Of a DNA stretch of 64,000 bases, positions 27,007 through 38,114 are shown piece after piece. Location: positions 8,858,501 through 8,922,500 of the forward strand of contig NC_092561.1 of the NCBI RefSeq assembly GCF_037975245.1, in the 5' to 3' direction. The notes below the pieces were generated by a model that was not told the DNA's origin, did not search any database, and was given only the letters and a program-made list of their open reading frames with translations. The stretch is from Apostichopus japonicus. Lineage: Eukaryota; Echinodermata; Holothuroidea; Aspidochirotida; Stichopodidae. The stretch's first letter is position 1. Every line of letters begins with the position of its first letter. Position numbers and translations under genes: made by a program.

Positions 27007-27463
27007 AGAAAATGATGATATGCAAATTAAAAAAAAAAAAGTAAACAGATTATTTTTCATATAGTGATCTTCGAATCACATGTTGGTAGTGGTGTTGAGG
27101 TCAACAGAGGACAAAGGAAAGATTGAGGCGAGGAGGGGTCAACTTCTTTTCTCAACCTCACCCACCCCCCTCCCCACCCCCTTTCAATGTACCCCTGATG
27201 TCCTCATGGTCACCAGATACCAGTCTACATGAAGATGCCCATCACATTATTTTATATGATTATTCCGTAATTTTATTTTGAGTGGTAGTGTTCGCACTGC
27301 TTGTTCAGTGTACTAGTCAATTCGGTGACGAAGGAATCGTAAGTATTAGAGTTTTTAACATCACGCCTCCTGTATGCGCTTGTGTGACGTCACCAGTTGT
27401 TGCGCCTCATCTGTTATAATATTTTCTTCTTTTGGTTAGCTGCAGCTGAGCTCTGCATTGTTT

Positions 27464-27731
27464 TTAGACGAAATTTGGGTTCCTTCCTCCAGGGCCTCCT
27501 GGCCCTGTGGGTGGCATCTGGGGTGCAGTTTGTGGTGTCTCGTATGGCATCATACAGAAGAAAGGGAGGGTCAGTTGGCATTGGACATCGTCCCACCCAT
27601 TCAGAGCCGGAGAATACATGACGCAATTCTGGGATTGTACCCCGGATGCTTGACCATTGTCAGGCTGTCCGACAGCGAAGTTTTTGTAAACTAAGGGATC
27701 ACCGTTGGACCAAGTAAACATACCTTCTTGT
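27464..27731 (-). CDS. CTL-3 exon 2
   Basis: Acceptor TTGCAG ends at 27732. Encodes TQEGMFTW, the QPD loop, WDD and the Pro/Gly tail, to the stop at 27464-27466. Confidence 0.9.
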
Positions 27732-30300
27732 CTGCAAACGTTAAAGAGAGTAAGAGAGGGTTAAATAAAACAAACCATCAAAGAGAAGAACTGTTAACGT
27801 ATGCAAATGAGGTCAGCTATGTTCACAACTTAAAGGTCATCATAATCCCCACCACACCCCCTCCCCCCAAAAAATATAAATTTTAATAATTGTCACCCAT
27901 ATTTAAATTTATAAGGCATCTCATTGCCAGGCTCAAAACATAATGTTGTCTCTCTTAGATATTTAATTGTCATTTTTTATATATTTTTTTATCATTTAAC
28001 TTGAACACTCCACAATACCTGTGTACTATGAGGAGGAGTCCAAATCTACACTACATTAACAGCGATCACCTGATCGTCACGTGATCACGTTCACAAGAGT
28101 GTAGTCGTTTCATCAACATATAATATTTTCATATGACTGTAAGTAATGTAGAAGACATCCCTTACATTCTACCATTTATTATTATATTGTTAACTTTATT
28201 AGTTGTACATAACTTGGTAATTTTAAAGTTTAAAACGCATTTTGTGTTGACTAGGCCTATATATTTCTAGCCTCAATAATCCTCGAATCTTTCTTTAATA
28301 CTTTGTGAATGCATTTCCAGTACTAATGCAATGGTACATGAAATTATTCTCATTGAGTTCGTGAAGAGTTATTTCTTCTCCTGTAGTTATATGAAGAAAA
28401 AAAAAAGATAAAATGATAACGAAAAAGAAAACGTGTTGTGATTTAATAAGTAACATTATGACAAAATATATCCACAATTGTATGTTCTCGATGTGAACGC
28501 CCTCTCTTTCACTGAAATATTCATGCGCATAGCATTAACCCTTACGTCATCTAACTCAACAGGTCCAAAATGATGATGCCATCTAGAAACACATTCGCTT
28601 ATGCAAATTTCGAAATCAAAAACAAACGGTCATTTCTATTTTAATATTAAATCATACTTTTACAACTTCAAAATCATATTTTAAGTAATATGTTATTTCC
28701 TGGCTGGGTGGCGGGGTGGTGGTAGCGATTTGGAGGGTTTAACGCACTTAAGAGAGGAAAATACATTATACGAGAGGAAGTAAAGTATATCTACATTTTG
28801 AATTATTACTCCGCTTGAATCGATTAGAGTAGCTGTCATACGTAGAGCAGTATAATTATAAAACGGTATAACTTAGTACGCTGTGGCGAGGTGGGGGGGG
28901 GGGGGGGTTGAGGGGGTGGGGGGTTGGAGGTTCGAATTACGATGGGTTTAGAGGTGTAGCAATAGGCGGCTCATTGAACCAGGGCCCACGTTCCGATAAT
29001 AAAGGATCACAGTTACCTTGCAAGTATAAGGTAGCCAAAAAAACAAACATTTTCTTTTTATACAGTTATGGCTCTGTGTCGAGTGCAATTTGGATGTCAA
29101 GTAAGTGAATTCTCGCTGTTTGAATTCAGAGTGCAGTTTGAAATACTCAAGATCTAACTACAAATCTTTCACAGGGTGTGTACAAGCATGTGACCGGTAT
29201 TCTATACCCTATATGATACATCAAAATCGGCGGTGAATTTGAGCACCCAATTATCAACATCCGAGTCCCCGTTAGGAAGCGTTCTTTTCTTTTTGGTGGA
29301 GAATATATGCGAAGGACTTCCATTCGTGTGTTTATAGAAATGCACATTCAGTCTGATATATTCTTGCTATTCAGCTAAACTGTGACAATATGGTGATTTA
29401 AAGGCATTGAAGAATCGCGCACAAAGAAACGTATGATGCCGGTAATCTGACCTAGTTTCGAATGAGGTGTAACAGATGTGTTAGACACCACCATCGATCC
29501 CAGAAAATACACACACAGCTTGCTACCGTCGGTAATTAGACACTAGGGTACAGTCAATACATACAGCTACGGTCAATACCCACAACAGAGTGTACATAGC
29601 AGCAATGGACATCTCAGGTCTAGATGAAAGATACCAAGGTATCACGTTTCATTACTGTCTGCATTTTGTAGCGACAAGAAAGAAAAAACTTCACGTGCAA
29701 GCTACGGAAAGTTAACTTTTTCAGAGGGCGGCACGCGGTTTGGGGCGAGTCTTCAATGCCTTTAAGCTATATGTGAATCTGAATACTCAATTATTGGAAT
29801 GGATTCCAAACTCCATATAACGTTCGCACTATAGAACGCCAAATTATTTAAATATATCGACTGAAAATGCAAAACCAAATTTAGGCTTTTTAAAGTGGAC
29901 GATGGCAATTGCACGGTTGGATTGCTGTATTGATGAATGTACAATCAGGCGGCTTAAAAGAGACTAACGTAAATGATGTATATATATATACTTACGTGAT
30001 ATCATTCAATCCAATCCAGACATCTTGCGCAGGTGGTTGAGCCACGAGATTGCCTAAAACTGTCTTGATGAAACTCTCCGCGGTCCTGTCGGCGACAATA
30101 GATAGACTACCGATCTCAACGCCGTTACAGGGAGCAAACTGGGCACATGTAGCCTCGGCATCGGCGTATGAAAGAGGATCTGGGAAATATCTCCAGCAAA
30201 ACTTGCCGATACCTGTCCAAAAGGGTGGACATGATGGTCTCTCTGGACCATGGCCATATACAACTAACGGTAGTAAGGCAATAGCGATTAAAAACTTCAT
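27464..30300 (-). CDS. CTL-3: secreted C-type lectin with QPD motif and Pro/Gly-rich tail (2 exons)
   Basis: CDS = complement(join(27464..27731, 29996..30300)), 190 aa. The intron (27732-29995, 2264 bp) is phase 2 within Thr102, giving WIGLNDIT|QEG across the join. The signal peptide MKFLIAIALLPLVVYG precedes CPPFW (24-28). Cysteines 24, 35, 52, 138, 153 and 161 form the standard set; C58 is the extra one shared with the two neighbouring lectins. With seven cysteines in the mature chain, one should be unpaired or join chains. The sugar loop is QPD (124-126), which in known C-type lectins favours galactose/GalNAc, followed by WDD (148-150). The last ~27 residues are rich in Pro, Gly, Gln and Thr (MPPTGPGGPGG). 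Galactose-type binding is an inference from the motif. A candidate AATAAA lies at 27001-27006 on this strand. Confidence 0.92.
29398..29765 (-). mobile_element. TTAA-flanked MITE, family E, copy 1 (in CTL-3 intron)
   Basis: Bounded by TTAA on both sides with inverted ends AGGCATTGAAGA and TCTTCAATGCCT. TTAA duplication suggests piggyBac-type mobilisation (inference). Inverted relative to 32142-32450. Confidence 0.78.
29996..30300 (-). CDS. CTL-3 exon 1
   Basis: Start codon at 30300-30298; signal peptide to WIGLNDI plus two bases of Thr102. The donor AC|GTAAGT is at 29995. Confidence 0.9.
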
Positions 30301-30447
30301 TTTTAATTGTGTCTATATCTATGTTTATTTTTTAAGTTTCTCTCGGATCTGTTCCGTATGATACCGAATCAAGAATGAATGGGAAAACTTTATCTGTGAC
30401 TTTTTTTCATTTTTCATCAATCTAAGTCCATCCCCCATGTTACTCAC

Positions 30448-30470
30448 ATGCAAATGAAGGTATAAAAAGG
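30448..30470 (+). promoter_or_regulatory. Octamer plus TATA box, pointing away from CTL-3
   Basis: ATGCAAAT (30448-30455) is followed 5 bp later by TATAAAAAGG (30461-30470) on the plus strand. CTL-3 starts 150 bp away on the opposite strand. Either the pair serves CTL-3 in reverse or it is a separate promoter; no open frame is seen downstream of it. Confidence 0.45.
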
Positions 30471-31533
30471 GGCAGTGCTCATTTACATATTAATTTTAAG
30501 GCGGAGTCATTTTTAACACCGTTGAAAGTGGTTTCCTCTCTCGTGGTTCTCGACGAAGAGCTGCAGGAACTTTTAATTTTCAAAATTGTTAATTATATAT
30601 TTCCCTAGAGGTCTGGACCAGACCTCATACAAAATTGTTTGTTAAATCCTTTAGAGGAAAATTAGTTGAAGGGCATGTGTGATAATTGAAAACGGGGTTA
30701 CAGCCGCCGAGAGAAAATTTATTTTTAGGGGAAGAGTTCGTCACAAACAAGACCAGGATGGATCAAGTTAGAACCAAAGCACGACCCTGGATGGTTCGAT
30801 AGGTCAGTTAAGGTGATAACCAACATTTAACGCTCGAGACTAAGGGAAATCAGCCATGGTTGGTTTCTATAACAAGGATGGAAGGAGCTAGGAATCGTAA
30901 TGATAGGGAAGGGGGCGGGAGGGTGGGGTGGCGGTGGGGGGGGGTAGAGACGAGACACGGCAGGATTCGCAAGAAATGAATAGACAAGACATTATTGGAT
31001 CTGTTATACGTCACTGGTTTCGAACCTCAGTAGAGATTACATCAGTGTCCATAACCTAGTCTGAACAAGGCGATGGCATGTAGAGCAGCAAACCTGGCGG
31101 TCCCTTGTTGATACATAACCGCTTTTGTCTTACAAAAACACCCGTGGAGGATTATTAATGTAAGCGCCAATAACAAGAAACAAAAACGTACAAAAGGAAA
31201 TGTGAAAGAGATATTTGTTTTTCAGTAGATCAAGTTTCCTTAAGCCTTTGCATTTTCTCATCAGACCAAAAAACAAATCCTGCTCGTTAAAAATTCAGTA
31301 GCCGATGCTTCTGACTGCGGATTGGCTTATTCCTGGTTTGACTTTCTGATTACGATCGGCTTTGAATCTAAGAAGATTAAATTTGAGAGACTTCTCCCGT
31401 TTTTTTATCTTCCAGATTAATTTCAACCTTTTAAAGGGTAACAGTGTATCACAATATTATCACTGAATAAGTTTAAATTTGTGCATTTGGGTACCAATGT
31501 ACGTCTACGTCGTCGTCATCGTCGTCGCCGTCA

Positions 31534-31650
<117 letters not shown>

Positions 31651-32141
31651 AATTTATTAGCATGCTTTGCATTATTAGCATTTCAAAACTAGGTAAAATA
31701 GGATGCATTGAAAATAGGAATTCTGATATTGAAGAAATTTGCGTTCAGTAAATACAGTAGTTTCGAATAATTTAAGATAATCGGGGTTTTTTTCATCCGC
31801 GTCGTGCTATTTTAATCCGATTCCGTTGTACCTATATATTTATATATACGTACCCAGTGCTGGGTAAAATATTTTGTCCAACTTTTTTGTTAAGAGTCTT
31901 TGTCTGTTGTGACAAGCAATCTTTGTGTTACGCTTTCCGAAAAACGGGGATCATCCTTGCAGCCCCTTGGTCCCCTCCCAGTGTTCCACAGTACACAAAT
32001 GGCAAAGATGGTTATATTTGAGGGAGAAAAGAGTATGTTTCATTAAGTGTAAATTGAACTAGAGCAGCAATGCTGTAGAATCTCACTACTATTTAGTTGT
32101 GAGCTTGTACTTAAATGCGCATGGTCAGATGCTTATCAGAT

Positions 32142-32450
32142 TTAAAGGCATTGAAGACTCGCCCCAAACCGCGTGCCTCCCTCTGAAAAAGTTAACTTTC
32201 CGTTGCTTGCAAAGTGAAGTTTTTTTCTTGTCGCTACAAAATGCAGACAGTATGCACACTGTGTTGTGGGTATTGACCGTAGCTCATGTATTGACTGTAC
32301 ACTAGTGTCTAATTACCGCCGGTAGCAATCTGTGTGTGTATTTTCTGGGATCGATGGTGGTGTCTAATTCTTCTGTTACACCTAATTCGAAACTAGGTCA
32401 GATTACCGGCATCAGACGTTTATTTGTGCGCGAGTCTTCACTCCCTTTAA
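32142..32450 (+). mobile_element. TTAA-flanked MITE, family E, copy 2
   Basis: TTAA + AGGCATTGAAGACTCGCCCC at the left, GAGTCTTCACTCCCT + TTAA at the right. The interior matches 29398-29765 in reverse over most of its length, about 50 bp shorter. Confidence 0.78.
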
Positions 32451-33903
32451 GACAGGTACGGTACCGAGAGATATTGTAGGTGGAAGTTTTGTTCACGGAC
32501 AATTTCATGCACAAAGAGTTACAAAAAAGTTACAAAAGAGATTAAAAATTACTACAAAACTCATCAGGATAAATTGGCAATTAAAGCTCTGCTTAAATGG
32601 CTCCAATTATACCACGCTATATCTAGGAAATTTTTGTAATTACGCAATCGACCTGCCACGGTCGTAAATCCACCTCTGGCTCTAAGATTAGCCTGCAGAG
32701 CTTCTTAACACTATTAGGGTCTTTGTGTAAACACTGTGTGGAAATATGTTCATGCCTACAGTTAAGTTAATCAAACAGCGTTCACACAAAGACCGTCATA
32801 CAGGAAAAATATGCGGCAGACTAATCATTGGTAAAAAGAGGTAATTTTACGACAAAGGCAGGTCGATTACGTAATCTCAAGAAACCTTTCCATGATAGCG
32901 TGCTATAGTTGGGGTATATACAGCAGACCTTTGAGCAATGAAGATAAAGCCTTATTAAAGTCAATCTTATTAAAGTTATTAATCTGTTAAAGTCAATCCC
33001 AAAAAGCAGAACTCCCCCCCCCCTTTTTTCTTACAGACTACGGCCCATTGGCCGGACAACGTTAAAACTTCCTATGATTTTCACAGTTGAATTATATATT
33101 TCACTTTCAAGTTAAAAGTTTCTTTTCAAGAGTGGAATCCAAGATGCCTATAGACTGTCGTATTTCCATTTGTCGAATCAATGGCTTTTACTGCCAGGTA
33201 TGGAATCTGTCAATCACTTGGCAGTCGATAGTGATATCGCTATCACATAGCGTTGTAGCCTGTTACATAATTTGTTACATAAAGTGTGGTAGTATACTAG
33301 CTCTGTAAGCTTAATTAATGCACATCATCCTTTTCTTTATCTCCCTCACTAGCTATGCTTGAAAGGTCTGGAACCATGTTAAGGTGGTACCGCGAGGATT
33401 GTGATAGACATATAACCTTAGATATAACCTTAGACAGGGGGGTAGAAAGCTTCCAAGAAGTGGGGGAGGGGGGGGGCACAACATCAGAGGGCCGCAATTA
33501 CTCATTCCACAACCACCACTCGTTATGCTATAAACCGATACTCATCGGCCATATCACTTAAATATATATGATGTGTTAGTATGCTATCAATACTATTATG
33601 GTGCACGTGAATAATTAAAATAACATATTAAAATTAACAAAGGCTTAAGATATCCAAAAGACGTTTCTTCATCAAAGGGGCACATTTTATTTGCCAGTAG
33701 GGCACATTTGCTATTTTGGAAAAATAGTGGGGGGGGGGGCACGTGCCCTCACGCCCCCCGGCTCCTACCCCCTGACCTATCACCATGACCCTCACGCCCC
33801 CCGGCTCCTACCCCTGACTCTATCTATATGCATGTCAGTCTACGTAAAAGATTTTATCAGACAATATATTTTAGCAGCCATTTTGAAAGCAACTCTTTTC
33901 ACT

Positions 33904-34385
33904 CGCAAAGTTTAATATCGACATCTTCATCATTATTTTCATCATCACAGATCCTGTGAAGTGCGATTAAGTTTGACATTCCTCTTTCCTCTATTTTCTT
34001 CTAGTGCTGTTGAACTTGTTGTCTTTATACCGTTCATGTTTTTTATTGCAACCAGAATGCAAAATGCATTGAGGTTTCGATGACTTCAATGCAGTAGACT
34101 TCTGCTTGTTAGTAAAACCAGAACTAGATGTTACAATACCACTATGGCATGATAAACACAAGTAACTTTACTGTACGTGGCTATAAATACCTCCACCAAA
34201 AACAATAGGGGTATTGTAGTCAATGTTAAGAATCCAAAGTTTAATATCGACATTTTCATCATTATTTTCATCATCACCGATCCTGTGAAGTGCGAGTAAG
34301 TTTGACATTGCTCTTTCCCCTCTTTCATTGTAGTGCGGTTGAACTTGTTGCCTTCATACCGTTCGTGCTTTTTATTGCAAAAATA
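33904..34385. repeat. Two direct copies of a ~155-bp segment
   Basis: CAAAGTTTAATATCGACAT begins copies near 33906 and 34237; both run through GATCCTGTGAAGTGCGA to TTTTTATTGCAA. The spacer is about 175 bp. Confidence 0.8.
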
Positions 34386-34728
34386 AAAATTAATACGCAG
34401 GTCGTGGCGCTCTTCTGTTTCTGTTGAGTTCGAGTTACAAACGCAAGGTAAGATAGATGGCTGGCATGACTCTTTTTGTTACTCTCATTTCTTTAATGTT
34501 GCCCTACCCCCCCCCCCCCCCTACGCAGAACGTTTTCACTGTATTATTAGCAACTCAACGAAATATAGCGTCTCCGCCTACCTAAAAAGAGACGTATTTG
34601 TATATTTGGGGTCAACAGAGGTTAAAGTCTGAAGACTTTGTGAACACGATAACTCGAAAAAGTACATCTTTGTTGAACTTCCAGAACCCTATCGAAATTG
34701 ATGGAGGTCAAAGGACATCAGCAGTTAA

Positions 34729-35090
34729 CAGTGGCGTAGGAAGGTACTTTTGAGTGGGGGGCTGAAGACTGATGGCCGGCCTGGGGGAGGGGTCTAAGGG
34801 GAGGGGTGTCCCCCTCCCCTTCGGATTTTTTTTTCATTTCCAGGGGGCCTCAGATGCAATTTGGTGCAATATAGCACACTTCAACCCACCCACTCCATTT
34901 TGTATATAATTTTGCATTTTCACCTGGCCTTAGATGCAATTTGGTGCTCCAAATGAGATTTTTTTCTCATTTGGAAATGAAAAAGGGGTTTTCTGACTTG
35001 CGAAGCGGGGGGGGCGGAATGATACTTCCGCCCCTCCACATTTTTCACTGGGGGCTGGCGCCCCCCAGCCCCCCGGTTCCTACGCCCTTG
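34729..35090 (+). mobile_element. hAT-type MITE, family D, copy 2
   Basis: Ends CAGTGGCGTAGGAA and TTCCTACGCCCTTG. Reverse complement of the element at 13464-13848 with a few indels. The flanking 8-mers (GCAGTTAA, GGTGGAGC) do not match, so its target duplication is lost. Confidence 0.85.
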
Positions 35091-36129
35091 GGTGGAGCAA
35101 CAACCCACCCATGCCCACTCCAAACACCCCTCTATAAAGTACACACACACACACACAAAAAGAGTTACAATAGAAAGAATGCATGTATTTATTTTCAATT
35201 TTCCAGAAGCCTACAGGGACAAAAGGTTTGACCACATAATGACGAGATGATGATTAAAAGTAAAAAATTTTAAACCCTCGATCCCAACATCCCCCTACCA
35301 CGCATCCACTTGACTCCCCCTCCCCATACCCACTGCCATCTCTTGCTTCTCCTTCTCTTGCACAACTATCTACATAAACTTTGAAAGGTCACACAAAGAT
35401 GATTCACTAGTTACGACATTTTCTTTGAAAGGTTAGTTCAGAGGAAAATTTTATTTAAAAGAAATGACATATTCTAAGCATCCCGGTGGGAATTTGCAAG
35501 CAATTCCTACAAAAAGTCAAATTAAAGCAAATATATACTAGCGTAACGTCATAGTCGCATGCTGGCAGCAAAATGTTTCGTTTTTGTTTTGCTTTTAGTT
35601 TTCACGTTATTCTTCTGTCTGTGGATTGGATAGGGTTCCAACTTTGCCTATCATAAAAGAGATGCGATAGTTATACTTCAGTGTGGTCATATCGAGATGT
35701 ATCCAAAACTTGAAGTAGGAATTTGAACGTAATTTCAAAGTACAATATAAGAGCAATTTTCAATGTGCTGTGCTTCTGTGACATGTCACCTGTTTGCTTC
35801 AAGTTCACTTTGGGTACAAAATGTTTCAACTTGAAAAATGACCGGCATCACCGTTATCTCTGAACATAGGAATTGGATGCAAATTACATCCGGATGCTTA
35901 GAGTGTGTTCCTCTTTCAACAGCCAAAAATAAATTGCCTTATGCACTAACCTTATAAAAACTTGTAACAAAAATATTACGTAAAGGTGGCTTATGCAAAC
36001 TTTTCCCTTCAGGAAATTTGTTTCAATAATATCACTGAAAAGAGTTCATAAACAATTTTGGTTGGTACCATGAATACAAGCAAGTCGCTTCATTTAAGTT
36101 TATTGCTGAATTTCAAGTTAAATAGACAA

Positions 36130-36865
36130 AAGATATAACAGGTCTTACAAGTCACACACTCTATATCAAGTCAAAGTGCTATATAGCCAATATAATAAGT
36201 TGTACAGTGCCACATTAGATATTACAAGTCTCTGAGTCACTTTCAGTGTATCAAGTCAGAGTACTATATATCCAAATTACTTACTCGATTAGTGGCTGAC
36301 TTGATTTCAGTCACAAGTGACGCGTTAGATATTACAAGTCTCTATGAGTCACAATCAGTGTATCAAGTCAAAGTACTATATATAGCAAAGTTATTCACTC
36401 AGATAGTTGCTGACTTGATTTCAACCAAATTGTACAACCAAATTGTATCAAGTCAAAGTACTATATATAGCCAAATTACTCACTCGAATAGATGCTGACT
36501 TGATTCCAACCAAATTGTTCAACCAAATTGTATCAAGTCAAAAAACTATATATAACCAAATTACTCACTCGAATAGTTGCTGACTTGATTCCAACCAAAT
36601 TGTACAACCAAATTGTACCAAGTCAAAAAACTATATATAACCAAATTACTCACTCGAATAGTGGCTGACTTGATTTCAACCAAATTGTACAACCAAATTG
36701 TATCAATTCAAAGTACTATATATAACCAAATTACTCACTCGAATAGTTGCCTACTTAATTTCAACCAAATTGTACAACCAAATTGTATCAAGTCAAATTA
36801 CTATATATAGCCAAATTACTAACTCGAATAGTTGCCGACTTGATTTCAACCAAATTTCAAAATCT
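36130..36865. repeat. 85-bp tandem array
   Basis: About five regular units (e.g. starts at 36445 and 36530, GTATCAAGTCAAA) with degenerate copies on the left. Each holds ACTATATATA, CCAAATTACTCACTCGAATA and GACTTGATTTCAACC. Open frames here arise from the repeat. Confidence 0.92.
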
Positions 36866-37605
36866 CTCTTTTTGTCATTCTTCACTACTTTGCAAGAGTC
36901 ACATGTCACCAAAGAACATATTTTCCTCTTGTTTTAGCAAATGCTTTGTCTCACTGTAGCCATGCTTCCTCTTGTAATTTGCTAGTAAGACCCACAATTT
37001 TGTTGTATTATCATTGGTGAAACGATAAAACAAGGGGTTAAAAAAAAAATTAGTTTTGCCACATTTTTACTACTAATTTTCAAAAGAGACCTTAACATGC
37101 AAAATTTCAGACTACACAGGTCTAGTAACAGGTCCTTAGCCAGGAATTCTAAAATGGAGAGGCATTAACAATTTAAGAAGGTCTCCCACCTCTGCCCCCT
37201 CTGCCCCCACCCCCATTCCCTGACTTGGCTACGGTTCTTCATAATAATATGAATACATGTAAACATTTCCAAAGGGATTTTTCCTCTGAATTTTTGTTAC
37301 ATTTCAAATCTTCCATGATTTCTTATAATTCCTGCAGAAATTAAAGATGCATTTCCTTTTTTTTCCAAATTTTTATCTTATTTCATTTGCAAGAACTCTA
37401 GAAACACATTTCTTTAAACTGTGCAAAATTTAACAAAAAGGCTAAATCCATATACCAAAAAAGCAAAAAACAATGTTACAACTCTTTGAATCAGCTTCTT
37501 GATGCTAGGCTGAATCACCATCTCGACATTTACGTACGGGTACGGCGAATTATTCCGATTTAGTCAATTCTCCGATTCTGGTATGAGTAAGGCAGACCTC
37601 TATAT

Positions 37606-37698
37606 TTAGTCTAACGGGGTCATAGGGTGCGCCTCTATGGCAACGGCGTTTGCCTGGTAGGGGCGGAAGAAAAGACTTGATCCCCTCTTCAAGAGACC
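37606..37698 (-). CDS. MTCH2: MTCH2 exon 11 (terminal)
   Basis: Encodes GLLKRGSSLFFRPYQ to HPMTPLD and the stop TAA. The SLFFR motif is conserved; the extreme C-terminus differs from vertebrate MTCH2. No exact AATAAA was found close by. Confidence 0.9.
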   Translation of the reverse strand, partial: GLLKRGSSLFFRPYQANAVAIEAHPMTPLD

Positions 37699-38049
37699 CT
37701 GTAAAATAAAGACACGAGAACAGAATTGTTCGAAAGTATGACAGAGTTTTTGTTCCCTTTTTTTTCTGGTTTTATCACCGTTAGTAGTCAGTACTTTTAA
37801 GAAATCAAACAAAGACTTCTACCAGTCCAAGATCATCGAAGACCTGTCCCGTAAGCTTGGTTCTATTGGAATTTCTTGGAGGAGCCATTTCTAGAACACT
37901 TGCGAATAAAGCCCAATGTGAATTGTTTTTACATTTGGTACGTTTGCTTAGCTGGACGAGGTTCTCTGTATCAAGAATTTCATCAAAAATGCAACTTTTT
38001 TTTTACTAGAAATATCATTTTCCCTCTGTGAATAGGTGAGTTAAATATT

Positions 38050-38114
<65 letters not shown>

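Noticed and set aside
27397..27694. Plus-strand open frames of 74-78 codons
   Set aside because: They are antisense shadows of CTL-3 exon 2.
30050..30361. 103-codon plus-strand open frame
   Set aside because: Antisense shadow of CTL-3 exon 1.
36130..36865. CRISPR-like array
   Set aside because: Adjacent 85-bp units without distinct spacers, in an animal genome: a tandem repeat, not CRISPR.
37131..37235. Possible small MITE with TTAGCCAGG and CTTGGCTACGG ends
   Set aside because: Inverted ends are too imperfect and no target duplication was seen.
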